NCBI GenBank assembly: GCA_947498705.1
Contig: CANMLW010000012.1
Coordinates: 1 to 64,000, forward strand
Origin: an uncultured Aquimarina sp.
GTDB taxonomy: Bacteria > Bacteroidota > Bacteroidia > Flavobacteriales > Flavobacteriaceae
DNA length: 64,000 nt
Reading direction: 5' to 3'
Positions 53,899 to 63,109 of this stretch are shown one piece after another. Every line of letters begins with the position of its first letter. Position 1 is the first letter of the stretch. The notes under the pieces are model-generated. The model was not told where the DNA came from. It saw only the letters and a list, made by a program, of their open reading frames with translations, and ran no database searches. Both the position numbers and the translations under genes were made by a program.

Positions 53899-54426
53899 TT
53901 AATTGCTTAATTCTCTTTTTAAAGTTGTAAGCTTATTTGCAATGCTAGCGTTATACTGTAAATCACCTACTCTTAATATAAATCCACCGATAATACTCTC
54001 ATCGACCACATTCTCTAGAGTTGCATCATTACCTGTTAACTCTTTTACTTTTGCCAACACTACCTTGGTCAATGCTTCATTTAAAGGCACTGCAGTTGTC
54101 ACTTTTGCTGCTTGAATGTTGTTTAGTTGATCAAACAAAACAATATATTGCTTTGCAACATCTGCCAACAAATCTACTCTTTTGTTTTCTATCAACACAT
54201 CAAAAAGCTTTTGTGTTACCTCACCAGAACTTTTAAAGATTTCTTTTAAAGAAGCTAGCTTAACCTCATTTTTAATTAATGGGCTATTTAGTACCATTCT
54301 AAGCTCTGCACTACCATCAACAGTTTTGATGATGTCTTGCATATCTGCCTGAACATCTTGTGTAGCGTTTTTATCCTGAGCTAAGCTCAAAACTGCTTTT
54401 GCATAACGTATTGCTGCTCTACTCAT
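53899..54426 (-). CDS. atpH: ATP synthase F1 delta subunit
   Basis: 175 residues. The N-terminal helical bundle (SRAAIRYAKAVLSLAQDKNATQDVQADMQDI) and the C-terminal part (AKVTTAVPLNEALTKVVLAKVKEL...IIGGFILRVGDLQYNASIANKLTTLKRELSN) match OSCP/delta. It links F1 to the b-subunit stator. There are 7 bp between the atpF stop and its start. Confidence 0.95.
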   Translation of the reverse strand: MSRAAIRYAKAVLSLAQDKNATQDVQADMQDIIKTVDGSAELRMVLNSPLIKNEVKLASLKEIFKSSGEVTQKLFDVLIENKRVDLLADVAKQYIVLFDQLNNIQAAKVTTAVPLNEALTKVVLAKVKELTGNDATLENVVDESIIGGFILRVGDLQYNASIANKLTTLKRELSN

Positions 54427-54433
54427 CTAGTTT

Positions 54434-54934
54434 TTAGTTTAAAGTAACATCTTCTAGCATTGACTCAACCAATTCTAATTGTTTGTCATTGCCAGATAAT
54501 TCTTTCTTAAGCATTTTTTCTGCTATCTCTACAGATAATCCTGCTACTTGATTTTTTAAGTCTGCAATTGCTGCTTTCTTCTCACTAGCAATTGTAGCTT
54601 GTGCCTGAGCAACTATCTTATCAGCTTCTGTTTGCGCTTCTGTCTTTGCATCTGCAATCATATTCTCTTTAAGCTGTCTAGCCTCCTTAAGCATCCCATC
54701 GCGCTCTGCTCTTGCCTCATTTAAGATACGCTCGTTATCTGCCTGAAGGTTTTGCATCTCTTTCTTTGCCTCTTCTGCAGACTCTAATGCATTTTTAATA
54801 CCTTCTTCACGATTATTAACCGCATCCAAAATAGGTTTCCATGCAAACTTTCTAAGCAATAATAGTAATCCTACAAAAATTAAAATTTGCCAGAAAAACA
54901 GACCGAACGAAAAATCATTAATTAACTTCTCCAT
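54434..54934 (-). CDS. atpF: ATP synthase F0 b subunit
   Basis: 166 residues. One N-terminal transmembrane helix (FSFGLFFWQILIFVGLLLLLRKFAW) is followed by a long charged coiled coil (EEAKKEMQNLQADNERILNEARAERDGMLKEARQLKENMI...) and a C-terminal delta-binding part. It is the stator stalk. The a-c-b-delta-alpha-gamma order of the operon is standard. Confidence 0.95.
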   Translation of the reverse strand: MEKLINDFSFGLFFWQILIFVGLLLLLRKFAWKPILDAVNNREEGIKNALESAEEAKKEMQNLQADNERILNEARAERDGMLKEARQLKENMIADAKTEAQTEADKIVAQAQATIASEKKAAIADLKNQVAGLSVEIAEKMLKKELSGNDKQLELVESMLEDVTLN

Positions 54935-55018
54935 GATTAATTATGTTATGTTTTTTAATGTTTAATTTTAAAATTAGAACAATAGCTATAACCAACCGTT
55001 ATAGCTATTGTTTGTAAA

Positions 55019-55210
55019 TTAAGCTGCAAATAAGGCAGCAAATCCAATACCTTCGATAAGTGCTGCTGCAATAAGCATAGCAGTTTGAATTTTACCAGAA
55101 GCTTCTGGCTGACGAGCGATAGCTTCCATCGCTTGACCACCGATTCTACCGATACCTAAACCAGCACCGATAACGATTAAACCTGCTCCTACAATGTTTG
55201 GAATTGTCAT
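55019..55210 (-). CDS. atpE: ATP synthase F0 c subunit
   Basis: 63 residues, shorter than most c subunits (75-80) but usual for flavobacteria. Two transmembrane helices flank the polar loop ARQPEA. The ion-carrying glutamate lies in the second helix (AALIEGIGFAALF). The Gly after it, in place of the Ser/Thr of sodium c-rings, suggests proton coupling. It sits between atpB and atpF. Confidence 0.96.
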   Translation of the reverse strand: MTIPNIVGAGLIVIGAGLGIGRIGGQAMEAIARQPEASGKIQTAMLIAAALIEGIGFAALFAA

Positions 55211-55243
55211 AACTATTATAATTAAAAATTAAACTTTCAAATC

Positions 55244-56311
55244 TTAATGATGTGCCTCTTCATTTGCCATACCAAAATACAGCGCAGACAACATCGTAAA
55301 TATATATGCTTGTAATGCCGCCACTAATAACTCTAGTATTGACAGTGCAAATGCTAATCCAAATGATAGTGGGCTTCCAATCCAACTCTTAAATAAGAAA
55401 ATCATTCCTATAATACTCATTAATACCACGTGACCAGCAGTCATGTTGGCATACAAACGTATCATTAATGAAAATGGCTTGATAAACACCCCTAATAATT
55501 CGATAGGCGCTAACACAACCTTCATAAAAGTTGGCACACCAGGCATCCAGAAAATATGTCCCCAGTAGTTCTTATTAGCAGTAAGGTTTGTAATCAGAAA
55601 AGTTAATAACGCCAAGGCAAAAGTCACAGCAATATTACCTGTAACATTTACTCCTAGTGGAGTCATTCCTAAAAGATTTAAAAACCAGATAAAAAAGAAC
55701 ACGGTAAGCAAAAAGCTCATGTACTTTTTATATTTCTTTTCTCCAATATTAGGGATTGCTATTTCATCTCTTACAAATAACACTAAAGGCTCTAAGAAAC
55801 GACCCACTCCCGTAGGAATACTATTATTCTTTTTGTACGACTTTGCAAGACCTCTAAACATAAAAAACATAAGAAGACCAATCAACAACATACTTACTAC
55901 ATTTTTTGTAATAGAAAAGTCTAATGGTTTTGCATTGGTTGCATGATGCTCTTCATCATATGTAATAGTACCCGCTGCATCTGTCTTATAAATTTTACTA
56001 TGGTATAGCTTGTAGAAATTACCATCTACTTCTGCCACTGTTTCACCGTGATGAAACTTTGAAGAAGAAAAAACTTTTAATCCGTTATCCCAAAGAATTA
56101 CTGGTAACGGAAATCCAACATGCGAATTTGCTTCTTTATCAGAAAACAATGTAAAATCATGTGAGTCCTGAAGGTGATGGTTTATAAACTCTTTGATCTC
56201 TGACTTCAAATCTCCTTTCCCTTCCTTTTCGGTTTCTTTTGCGAACAAATTCGAAGAGGTAAAAATCAGTATAAAAATCAATAAAATCTTAACTACAGTA
56301 CTTTTTTGCAT
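55244..56311 (-). CDS. atpB: ATP synthase F0 a subunit
   Basis: 355 residues from the Met at 56311 (MQKSTVVKILLIFILIF). The frame extends to 56347 with 12 unrelated residues. The N-terminal ~130 residues are the extended, signal-peptide-like and periplasmic region known in Bacteroidota a subunits (LPVILWDNGLKVFSSSKFHHGETVAEVDGNFYKLYHSKIY). The membrane part has the catalytic arginine in KPFSLMIRLYANMTAGHVVLMS and a GAALALQAYIF-like helix near the C-terminus (LLVAALQAYIFTMLSALYF). It forms the proton half-channels. Confidence 0.95.
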   Translation of the reverse strand: MQKSTVVKILLIFILIFTSSNLFAKETEKEGKGDLKSEIKEFINHHLQDSHDFTLFSDKEANSHVGFPLPVILWDNGLKVFSSSKFHHGETVAEVDGNFYKLYHSKIYKTDAAGTITYDEEHHATNAKPLDFSITKNVVSMLLIGLLMFFMFRGLAKSYKKNNSIPTGVGRFLEPLVLFVRDEIAIPNIGEKKYKKYMSFLLTVFFFIWFLNLLGMTPLGVNVTGNIAVTFALALLTFLITNLTANKNYWGHIFWMPGVPTFMKVVLAPIELLGVFIKPFSLMIRLYANMTAGHVVLMSIIGMIFLFKSWIGSPLSFGLAFALSILELLVAALQAYIFTMLSALYFGMANEEAHH

Positions 56312-56433
56312 CACGCGTAAAATTTCGGTTCCTAAATTTCGGTGCAAATGTACATAATTATGTTAGATTCTTAAACTATTTTGACTAAATAAGTTGAATT
56401 ATCTTTGATTTACATTAAAATTCTGAAAATCAA

Positions 56434-56811
56434 TTATTTGTAATTATTCAGGATTTTAGAAATACAGATCACCTCAAAGATCAAGCAGATAACATAAGCA
56501 ATAAAGAAATCTACAAAGGTGTTTTTATTAACCTCTATATCTCCTATTTTACAGATAGCCATAAAGATACCGATCTTTATCAAACTACCTGCCATAAAAA
56601 CAAAGCCCAATTGATCATTATATTTTTTGCTTAAAAGAGTCATTGCAATAATAAATAGAATAGCAAACAAACTATTAAAAATATAGGACAACTGAATAAG
56701 CGGTATATCCCTATCAAGAAAGAAAGCATTAATAATTCCTATTTGAATCAAATAACTACTTATAACTACTACAACAAAAAGAATTAAAAGGCGGTATAGG
56801 TTTTTACCCAT
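56434..56811 (-). CDS. Small membrane protein of ATP synthase operon (DUF6168-like)
   Basis: 125 residues with four hydrophobic helices (at about 7-30, 38-60, 66-86, 100-120). It lies between atpZ and atpB. Its position is that of AtpI in other bacteria, but its sequence is different. It appears to be the flavobacterial DUF6168 group. A role in assembly of the c-ring or ion supply is possible. The spacing to atpB is about 120 bp. Confidence 0.7.
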   Translation of the reverse strand: MGKNLYRLLILFVVVVISSYLIQIGIINAFFLDRDIPLIQLSYIFNSLFAILFIIAMTLLSKKYNDQLGFVFMAGSLIKIGIFMAICKIGDIEVNKNTFVDFFIAYVICLIFEVICISKILNNYK

Positions 56812-56848
56812 AGATTGAGAAGATTATTTACAAAAAACAACCGATTAA

Positions 56849-57082
56849 TCATTTGTTTGGTCTATTAATTCTATCGAGTTGTTTTATTACCATGTAAAGT
56901 GAGACAACAACTCCCAAAATAACAAAAACCATAGTAAACCATTGTTTTTCATATTGATAGTGAGCATCTAACTTTTTACCAGCATAGGCTGCCAGAAAAA
57001 TGGTAGCCCCCATCTGAAATGCTATTCCTGTGAGGGCAATATATTTATTTAAGGATTTTTTGTCGCGATTTTTATCTTTCAA
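56849..57082 (-). CDS. atpZ: AtpZ/AtpI family protein
   Basis: 77 residues with two transmembrane helices (IALTGIAFQMGATIFLAAYAGKKLDAHY and WFTMVFVILGVVVSLYMVIKQLDRI), the signature of AtpZ/AtpI proteins. They help c-ring assembly and may conduct Mg2+ or Ca2+. It is the first gene of the ATP synthase operon, about 255 bp from bactofilin. A TATCTTTA box is seen at 57309-57316 on the minus strand. Confidence 0.85.
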   Translation of the reverse strand: MKDKNRDKKSLNKYIALTGIAFQMGATIFLAAYAGKKLDAHYQYEKQWFTMVFVILGVVVSLYMVIKQLDRINRPNK

Positions 57083-57337
57083 AACGTTTTTCTTTAGTTA
57101 AGAATCTACATCAAGATATCTTCAGTATCAAGAAATTGAATAGCCAACAAAAACAACGATATACTAACGTCAGGCTTTGTAACTATCTTATTTCTTAGAA
57201 CATCTAAAAATAACCTGATTTTTACTTTTAAAACATTAACCAAATAATCATGGGATAATGCAATCCTTTATGAAATATTATAATGCCATTGTTCTAAAGC
57301 TCTTTCACTAAAGATACGTAAAAAAAGTTATTTCTGA

Positions 57338-57784
57338 CTATGCAGATTTTCCTTGACCCGCTCCTGCAGGTTCAGGTTTTTGTGCACCAGAAGAAGGCTT
57401 ACTTAACGACTTAACACCGCCTTTCATAGAACATGATGCATTAAAGTTAGCTCCTGGCTCTACTGCCAATTTACCTACAGATACTTCACCTTCTATTTGC
57501 GCAGTCGGTTTTAATGATAACGTATTTGAAACAATTAGGTTACCCGAAAACTTACCTTCAAAATCGGCATCAGAACACTCTAAGGTACCCTGAATAAACC
57601 CTGATTTACCTACCACAACTTTACCTGTGGTTTTAAATGTACCTTCGATAATACCTTCTATTCTAAAACCTCCTTCAGAAATAATATCGCCAACGATTTT
57701 AGTTCCTTCAGAAATTTTATTTTGATTGCGTGAGAAATCGGTCATGCTGCCCTGGTCTCTTCCTTTTTTATTGTCTGAAAACAT
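57338..57784 (-). CDS. Bactofilin (polymer-forming cytoskeletal protein)
   Basis: 148 residues. The central DUF583 right-handed beta-helix has regular rungs (GTKIVGDIISEGGFRIEGIIEGTFKTTGKVVVGKSGFIQGTLECSDADFEGKFSGNLIVSN), with disordered N- and C-terminal tails (the C-terminus is rich in Pro, Ala, Gly and Ser). It forms filaments that recruit cell-wall enzymes. It lies 24 bp after sprE on the same strand and before the atp operon, so it may be made from the same transcript as SprE. Confidence 0.92.
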   Translation of the reverse strand: MFSDNKKGRDQGSMTDFSRNQNKISEGTKIVGDIISEGGFRIEGIIEGTFKTTGKVVVGKSGFIQGTLECSDADFEGKFSGNLIVSNTLSLKPTAQIEGEVSVGKLAVEPGANFNASCSMKGGVKSLSKPSSGAQKPEPAGAGQGKSA

Positions 57785-57808
57785 AGTATAAAGGGGGATT
57801 TAAAATGA

Positions 57809-60457
57809 TTATTCTGTTTCTTCTTCTTCTATTTTGGGACCTTCTTGATTATAATTCTCTAGATTCTTATGAATCTGAAGCACTCGATAGTTAGGTGATG
57901 AAATAGTAAAATAAGTTGCCTCTACCTTAGCAAAATACTTCTTTTTTCTATTCCATTTGGTAAGATCGACTCCTCTGGTATCCTCTATCTTTCCTAAAGA
58001 TAGTAATTCTCCTAATCCTTCTGCTGCCAATCTGTTACTTCTAGTATGTATAACTACAAATTGTTGGTCTTTAGTATACGCATCTAAAGAAACCTTCATT
58101 TTATCATATTTAAGCTCTTTGACAATGGTTTCTACAAGCTCTTTAAGGTCCTCTGCTTGGTTCTCTCCATAAATCGAAAACGTATACATTAATTTATGAT
58201 TTTCCTGATCATCAGTATTCTCTAAAAACACTTTACTTTCTATCTGCGGAATGGTATTTCTATATACCATTTGCGCTTTTTTACCCTCTGGGCTTTGAGG
58301 ATAATTAAGTGCCACATAATTGAGCGCTTCTTTGTAGGCTTCAAACCCTCTATAACGACCAATCGCCTGTGCTTTTAACAATTCAAACTTCGGTAAAAAA
58401 TCATCATCATCTCCAAACTTAGTAATTAATTCATCACTTTCTTTTATAACAGAAGCATACTTTTGATTCTGAAAATCACTATATAATCTATTATATCTCG
58501 ATTTTGGACTATTACTATCATCCTGTAACTCTTCATCCGGATTCTGAAGAATTTTTGCATAACGAGATTCAGGATGGTTATTAATAATATCCCTCATATA
58601 CTCATTAGCCTTTGGAGCATTTCCTTGAGCCTGATATATTTTATGTAAATTATATTTTGAAGGAACTATCAATCGTTCTTCTGGGTCATTTTGTAATACC
58701 CCCTCTAACTTACCAATTGCTAAATCGTATTCCTGAAACTTCTCTTTATAAATAACCCCCAACTGATAGTACGCAAAATTACGGACAGTTTTTAAGCTAT
58801 CCAGTATTGCTGGATCTGTTGGCAATTGTGTTATATATGTCTGAGGATCAAAAGCCGGATCTGTGTCTATCGAATACTCTTCTCTTTCTGGAGCGTCTTC
58901 TTTTTCTACAAAGTCTTTGGGGCTCGAAACACTAGATACTCTCCAGTTATCTTGTAACTCTCTGTTACCGTATGTTCTCTTAAAAGCAGTTTTACCATAG
59001 GCCACAGTGGTTTGATTATAAAAATAAAACGTACCTCCTTCTTTATCACCCGTTGTTGGCCTTACTCCTCCTACTTTTGGCTGATTAAATCTTTTCTCTG
59101 CAGGAAGTGCTCCTTTCATTCGCTCTATCTCTGCGGCTTTCTCTCTTTGTATTGCTTCTTCTTTTAGCGCATTGGTATACTCTAGATAATACGCCAACCT
59201 TTCTTGTGGCGACATAGCTGCCACATTAAGAATACTATCATTTACTTTAGAAATACCCTCATATAAAATCACATCATCAAGGTTGTCTCTTTTTTTCTTT
59301 AGTACTCTATATCTTTTAGAGTCTACAATCATTTTTTCTAATGTACTATCGTAGTAAGCACCAGAAATGGTATACTCTTTTCTATCAAAACTAATATCTC
59401 CCAGAGTATAGTAATTAAGTGATTGCAGATAGGTGTCTTCAGAGTCTGTTCTAAGTGACTTTTTATAATAAGCTACTGCCAGATCAATAGAGTCCAGAGT
59501 TTTGAAATACTCTGCTTTTTGATTGTATATTTTATCTAAAAAGGGTCTGTTTTCTCTATTCTCTTCAAGGTCTGTTAATAATTCCAGAAACTCTTCCTTA
59601 TTATCGGTTTCATAATCAAAGTTTCTGGCTTTGGCCATATAGGCATTCATCATATACCTTCTTGGAGCTCTTCTGTTTAAATCGATCACCTGATCAAAAA
59701 CATAATTAGCACTATCTTTAAGACCAAGCTCATTTAGCAATTGCCCCTTTATATAAAGATACCTTCCTTTTTCTTCGTTTTTTCTGGTATGAATAGCCGC
59801 TCTTGAGATATAACTAATTGCCGAATCTTTTTGTTTTAGATTAACATAAGCTTGTGCAATCATTGCAGAAGCATCTGCATAATCCTGCGGGTCCATATAC
59901 TCTTGCACAATCATGCGGTTAAGATCAGCTATTGCCTTTTCATTATAATCGAGACGCATATTGGTTTTGGCTTTCCAAACCTTGGCATGATTAATTGTAT
60001 TACTAGTAGGATATTTGTAAAGTATATAGTTAAAAGCTTCTAAAGCGGGAATAAAACGTTGCTCAAAATATCTTGCTTTACCCAATAACAAAAAGGCTTC
60101 ATCAATTTTTGGATTGCGCTCTCTACCATCGATTAGCATAGTATGTTTTTGAATAGCTTTTATCGCTTTTTCTTCTGCTTTATCAAAATTAGCATTAAGT
60201 ACTTCATTAGGAAGTCTAACATCTTCACTTACAATCATTCTTTCTATTGGCAGCAATTCCCAAAAATTGTCCTTGTAGTTTTGAACAATATCTTCTTTAC
60301 CTAAATCAAAAGCTAATCTACCATTGTAAAGTGTATTGTTTTTTGTGGTAATATCATGCCATGCACGATTTACAAACTTGTCTTTTTTACGTGAACAAGC
60401 AAACCCTACAACAATCAAAAGTAGCACCAAGGCGATTTGTGATATTTTTTTCCCCAA
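57809..60457 (-). CDS. sprE: T9SS/gliding lipoprotein SprE (PorW)
   Basis: 882 residues. Lipobox GFAC with Cys21, then a conserved NRAWHDITTKNNTLYNGRLAFD segment. Many TPR-like helix pairs follow (for example AFLLLGKARYFEQRFIPALEAFNYILYKYPTS), plus a C-terminal globular part. This is the architecture of SprE/PorW, a T9SS periplasmic lipoprotein needed for secretion and gliding in flavobacteria. It supports the T9SS-exported protein at 39809-42877. Bactofilin follows closely. A TATTTTTG box (60520-60527) is the likely promoter. Confidence 0.9.
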   Translation of the reverse strand: MGKKISQIALVLLLIVVGFACSRKKDKFVNRAWHDITTKNNTLYNGRLAFDLGKEDIVQNYKDNFWELLPIERMIVSEDVRLPNEVLNANFDKAEEKAIKAIQKHTMLIDGRERNPKIDEAFLLLGKARYFEQRFIPALEAFNYILYKYPTSNTINHAKVWKAKTNMRLDYNEKAIADLNRMIVQEYMDPQDYADASAMIAQAYVNLKQKDSAISYISRAAIHTRKNEEKGRYLYIKGQLLNELGLKDSANYVFDQVIDLNRRAPRRYMMNAYMAKARNFDYETDNKEEFLELLTDLEENRENRPFLDKIYNQKAEYFKTLDSIDLAVAYYKKSLRTDSEDTYLQSLNYYTLGDISFDRKEYTISGAYYDSTLEKMIVDSKRYRVLKKKRDNLDDVILYEGISKVNDSILNVAAMSPQERLAYYLEYTNALKEEAIQREKAAEIERMKGALPAEKRFNQPKVGGVRPTTGDKEGGTFYFYNQTTVAYGKTAFKRTYGNRELQDNWRVSSVSSPKDFVEKEDAPEREEYSIDTDPAFDPQTYITQLPTDPAILDSLKTVRNFAYYQLGVIYKEKFQEYDLAIGKLEGVLQNDPEERLIVPSKYNLHKIYQAQGNAPKANEYMRDIINNHPESRYAKILQNPDEELQDDSNSPKSRYNRLYSDFQNQKYASVIKESDELITKFGDDDDFLPKFELLKAQAIGRYRGFEAYKEALNYVALNYPQSPEGKKAQMVYRNTIPQIESKVFLENTDDQENHKLMYTFSIYGENQAEDLKELVETIVKELKYDKMKVSLDAYTKDQQFVVIHTRSNRLAAEGLGELLSLGKIEDTRGVDLTKWNRKKKYFAKVEATYFTISSPNYRVLQIHKNLENYNQEGPKIEEEETE

Positions 60458-60770
60458 ATCAGATAAAATTTATAAGTGTGATAACTAAAAAACTTGCGTT
60501 TTAGTGTGTTAATCAAGTACAAAAATATAATGTACGTGGTAAAAATACATTTCTTTCATTAAAAAAGAGGCGGTTACTCTACTTTTCTCTTTAAGAATAC
60601 ACTTTTTAAGAAATATTCTTATGTATCTCAAGTAAATTTATGATCCTTTCATAAGTAAGAATATATTTTACCGCATAACTATTTATAAAAAGCTAAATTT
60701 TTATAATTCACTAACAGAGCTGGTTACTTAACCAATCAATTTTTTCATAAAAAAACCACACCCATTTCTT
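60458..60770. other. Intergenic region, 313 bp, upstream of sprE
   Basis: It contains the sprE -7 box and, in the minus-strand downstream of the ABC gene, a short possible terminator AGAG-taaccgc-CTCT followed by T residues (about 60565-60590), plus an imperfect CTTATG/CATAAG inverted repeat (60618-60658). No gene. Confidence 0.5.
60520..60527 (-). promoter_or_regulatory. -7 promoter box of sprE
   Basis: TATTTTTG on the minus strand, 63 bp before the sprE start. Confidence 0.4.
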
Positions 60771-61463
60771 CTAGCTAAAATGCTCTTCAAGTTCTTTTAA
60801 TGTTTCTTCTGAAGTTGATAAGTCTTTAACGACTTCTCCTTTATCCAATACCACTATTCGATCGCAAACTTCTGTAACATGCATCAAATCATGACTGGAT
60901 ACCAAGATGGTAACTTCAGAGTTTGCCGATAATTCTTTAATTATGTTTTTTAAACGAATCTGTGTTGTGGGGTCCAAATTCGCAAAAGGTTCGTCGAGAA
61001 TAATAACCTCTGGATTACCAATAAGTGCAGCTACTATTCCTACCTTTTTTTGGTTTCCTTTTGAAAGATCTCTAAGGTATTTTTTCTTACCCAGAATTTC
61101 ACCATGAAAAAAATCTTCGAAATTTAAAATCAAAGCATCTACTTCTTCTTTACTTTGTCCTCTAAGATCTCCTATAAAATAAAAATACTCTTCTGCTGTT
61201 AAATATCCAATCAAAAAACTCTCATCGATAAAAGCAGAAGTAATAGATTTCCATTCTTCGCTTTCATCTACTCTAATACCACTATTTTCTATATATCCTG
61301 TGGTGGGCTGGATAAGGTCTAATAATGCGCTAAATAGGGTTGTTTTTCCTGCTCCGTTATTGCCTACCAACCCAAAGCTAGTCCCTTTTTCAATCTCCAG
61401 GTGATCAATAGAAAGCACCTTACTTGCTGCATACGTTTTGGAAAGATTTTGTATTCTAATCAT
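60771..61463 (-). CDS. ABC transporter ATP-binding protein
   Basis: 230 residues from the Met at 61463 (MIRIQNLSKTYAASKVL). The frame extends to 61544, overlapping the permease gene, and its extra residues are not ABC-like. Walker A GLVGNNGAGKTTLF, Q-loop, signature LSKGNQKKVGI, Walker B EVIILDEPFANLDP and the H-loop SSHDLMHV are all normal. It starts 4 bp after the permease stop, so the two form an exporter. The cargo is unknown. Confidence 0.93.
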   Translation of the reverse strand: MIRIQNLSKTYAASKVLSIDHLEIEKGTSFGLVGNNGAGKTTLFSALLDLIQPTTGYIENSGIRVDESEEWKSITSAFIDESFLIGYLTAEEYFYFIGDLRGQSKEEVDALILNFEDFFHGEILGKKKYLRDLSKGNQKKVGIVAALIGNPEVIILDEPFANLDPTTQIRLKNIIKELSANSEVTILVSSHDLMHVTEVCDRIVVLDKGEVVKDLSTSEETLKELEEHFS

Positions 61464-61467
61464 AGTC

Positions 61468-62943
61468 CTACTTTTTTTGTTTATAAGCATGAATCGTTTT
61501 GTACTTTTCTGCTTTATAAATTTTTTCAATTTTATCAAAAACAATGTTCTTAAACATAAAACCAGAGATACCCGCTATGGTCACCAAAGCATATCCCGCA
61601 TACATATTATAGGCATAATGTCCAATTGCATACAAGATCATCGGTAATGCCATTTTGGGGAGCGCCAACATCATGGTTTTTATATTAAAAGCTTGTTTGT
61701 CGCCAAATGCATTTTTATTACTGGTAAGATCAATCGGGCTTTTTACATAAGCACCTGCCCATAATACGATATGTGAGTTCACACCAATATTATATACTGC
61801 TGATACAAGTATAGCGAGATATACATCCCAACCAAAATACAAATATCCAGACGCCAGTATAGTAGAAATTAAAGTTGCCACCACCATAAGCCACCATTTT
61901 GAAGACAAATATTCTTTATATCGTATATTCTGGCTCATCATTAAGGGATAATAAGAACTATCCCAGCTTGGTACAAACTGACCAAAACTTAGCAAAAAAC
62001 CACCAGTAACAAAAATAGCGGCAAAAATCCTCCAAACGGGTCCTTCATATGCCTCTACTGTGCCTGTAAAAAATAATAATCCATAAAACAGAAATAGACA
62101 ACTTACCAGAACCGTAGACCTTGGCCTTTTATTTCTCTTAATAAGTTTGATATCATTCTTTAGGAATGCTGCACGTTTCCCAAATCTATCCAGCCATTCC
62201 AGATTTTCTGTGGTGATGTTTTTGGTCTTAACACTTAATCCTGCATCCAAATATAAATCCCCAACAAAAGATCGAAAAGCCCACAAAATCAAAATCAGAG
62301 TTATTGCGATTGGTATTATAATTAAAACAGGTGTATCATACATTCCTTTGAAGAAAGGTGCTGTATATACCGTGATGTCATAATATCCAAAATAGTGTAA
62401 TCCTCCTAAAACAAGTACAATACCTGCAATGATAAAAATAAGGTTGTCCTTTTTATTTAAAAGAATGTTTAAAAAGTTATTGCCATATACAAGAGCAATC
62501 AAACCAATATGCCATACTATTACATTAGCCGGCAAATAGCCATTACTAATCAACACTATAGAAAAAGGAATAAAAAAGAAAGCATGTATAATATTAAAAA
62601 ATGAAAATAATGTTTTGCCAAAAGCAAAAAAGACGATTTTACTTTTATTAAAAGGGAGTGTAAGCAGTGGCTTAATATTGATAACTGGCATTTTTTGTAA
62701 TGCATATCTAAATACCAAATCTGCCACCCACCAATAGATCAAAAGTTTATTAATCATCACAAAAGGATCCAGGCACAATTTATCTTTGATAAAAAAGAAT
62801 GAACCTACTCCTGCAAAAGCAGTCATTGTAACAAACCATACTACCCAAAAACCCATAAACAGCTTCATAAACAAGCTTGAGGTTAAAGCGGCCGATCGCC
62901 AAAATGATTTCCATTGTAATGTTAGAAAGTGCTTAAACATCAT
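61468..62943 (-). CDS. DUF5687-family ABC permease
   Basis: 491 residues with about 11-12 transmembrane segments spread over the length (FMGFWVVWFVTMTAFAGVGSFFF near the N-terminus, LALPKMALPMILYAIGHYAYNMYAGYALVTIAGISG near the C-terminus). A cytoplasmic stretch (KRAAFLKNDIKLIKRNKRPRST) lies in the middle. This is the DUF5687 group, found in Bacteroidota next to ABC ATPases. It supplies the membrane channel for the ATPase gene 4 bp downstream. Confidence 0.88.
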   Translation of the reverse strand: MMFKHFLTLQWKSFWRSAALTSSLFMKLFMGFWVVWFVTMTAFAGVGSFFFIKDKLCLDPFVMINKLLIYWWVADLVFRYALQKMPVINIKPLLTLPFNKSKIVFFAFGKTLFSFFNIIHAFFFIPFSIVLISNGYLPANVIVWHIGLIALVYGNNFLNILLNKKDNLIFIIAGIVLVLGGLHYFGYYDITVYTAPFFKGMYDTPVLIIIPIAITLILILWAFRSFVGDLYLDAGLSVKTKNITTENLEWLDRFGKRAAFLKNDIKLIKRNKRPRSTVLVSCLFLFYGLLFFTGTVEAYEGPVWRIFAAIFVTGGFLLSFGQFVPSWDSSYYPLMMSQNIRYKEYLSSKWWLMVVATLISTILASGYLYFGWDVYLAILVSAVYNIGVNSHIVLWAGAYVKSPIDLTSNKNAFGDKQAFNIKTMMLALPKMALPMILYAIGHYAYNMYAGYALVTIAGISGFMFKNIVFDKIEKIYKAEKYKTIHAYKQKK

Positions 62944-63109
62944 ATCAAAAAGAATGTTAGTACTTTATTTAGTACCTAAAACATCTTTTTTGTTACAAAT
63001 TATTCCCTTTTGCATCACCAGATTTTCATGGTTAAACAAAACCCCCAAACTTAATCGCTTGAGGGATTGGTTTTTTTAATAACCTGGATTGCATTATAGG
63101 ATACACTTA

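Noticed and set aside
51254-57082. Loss of atpD and atpC from the ATP synthase operon
   Set aside because: Separate location of the beta and epsilon genes is normal in Bacteroidota, so this is not a defect.
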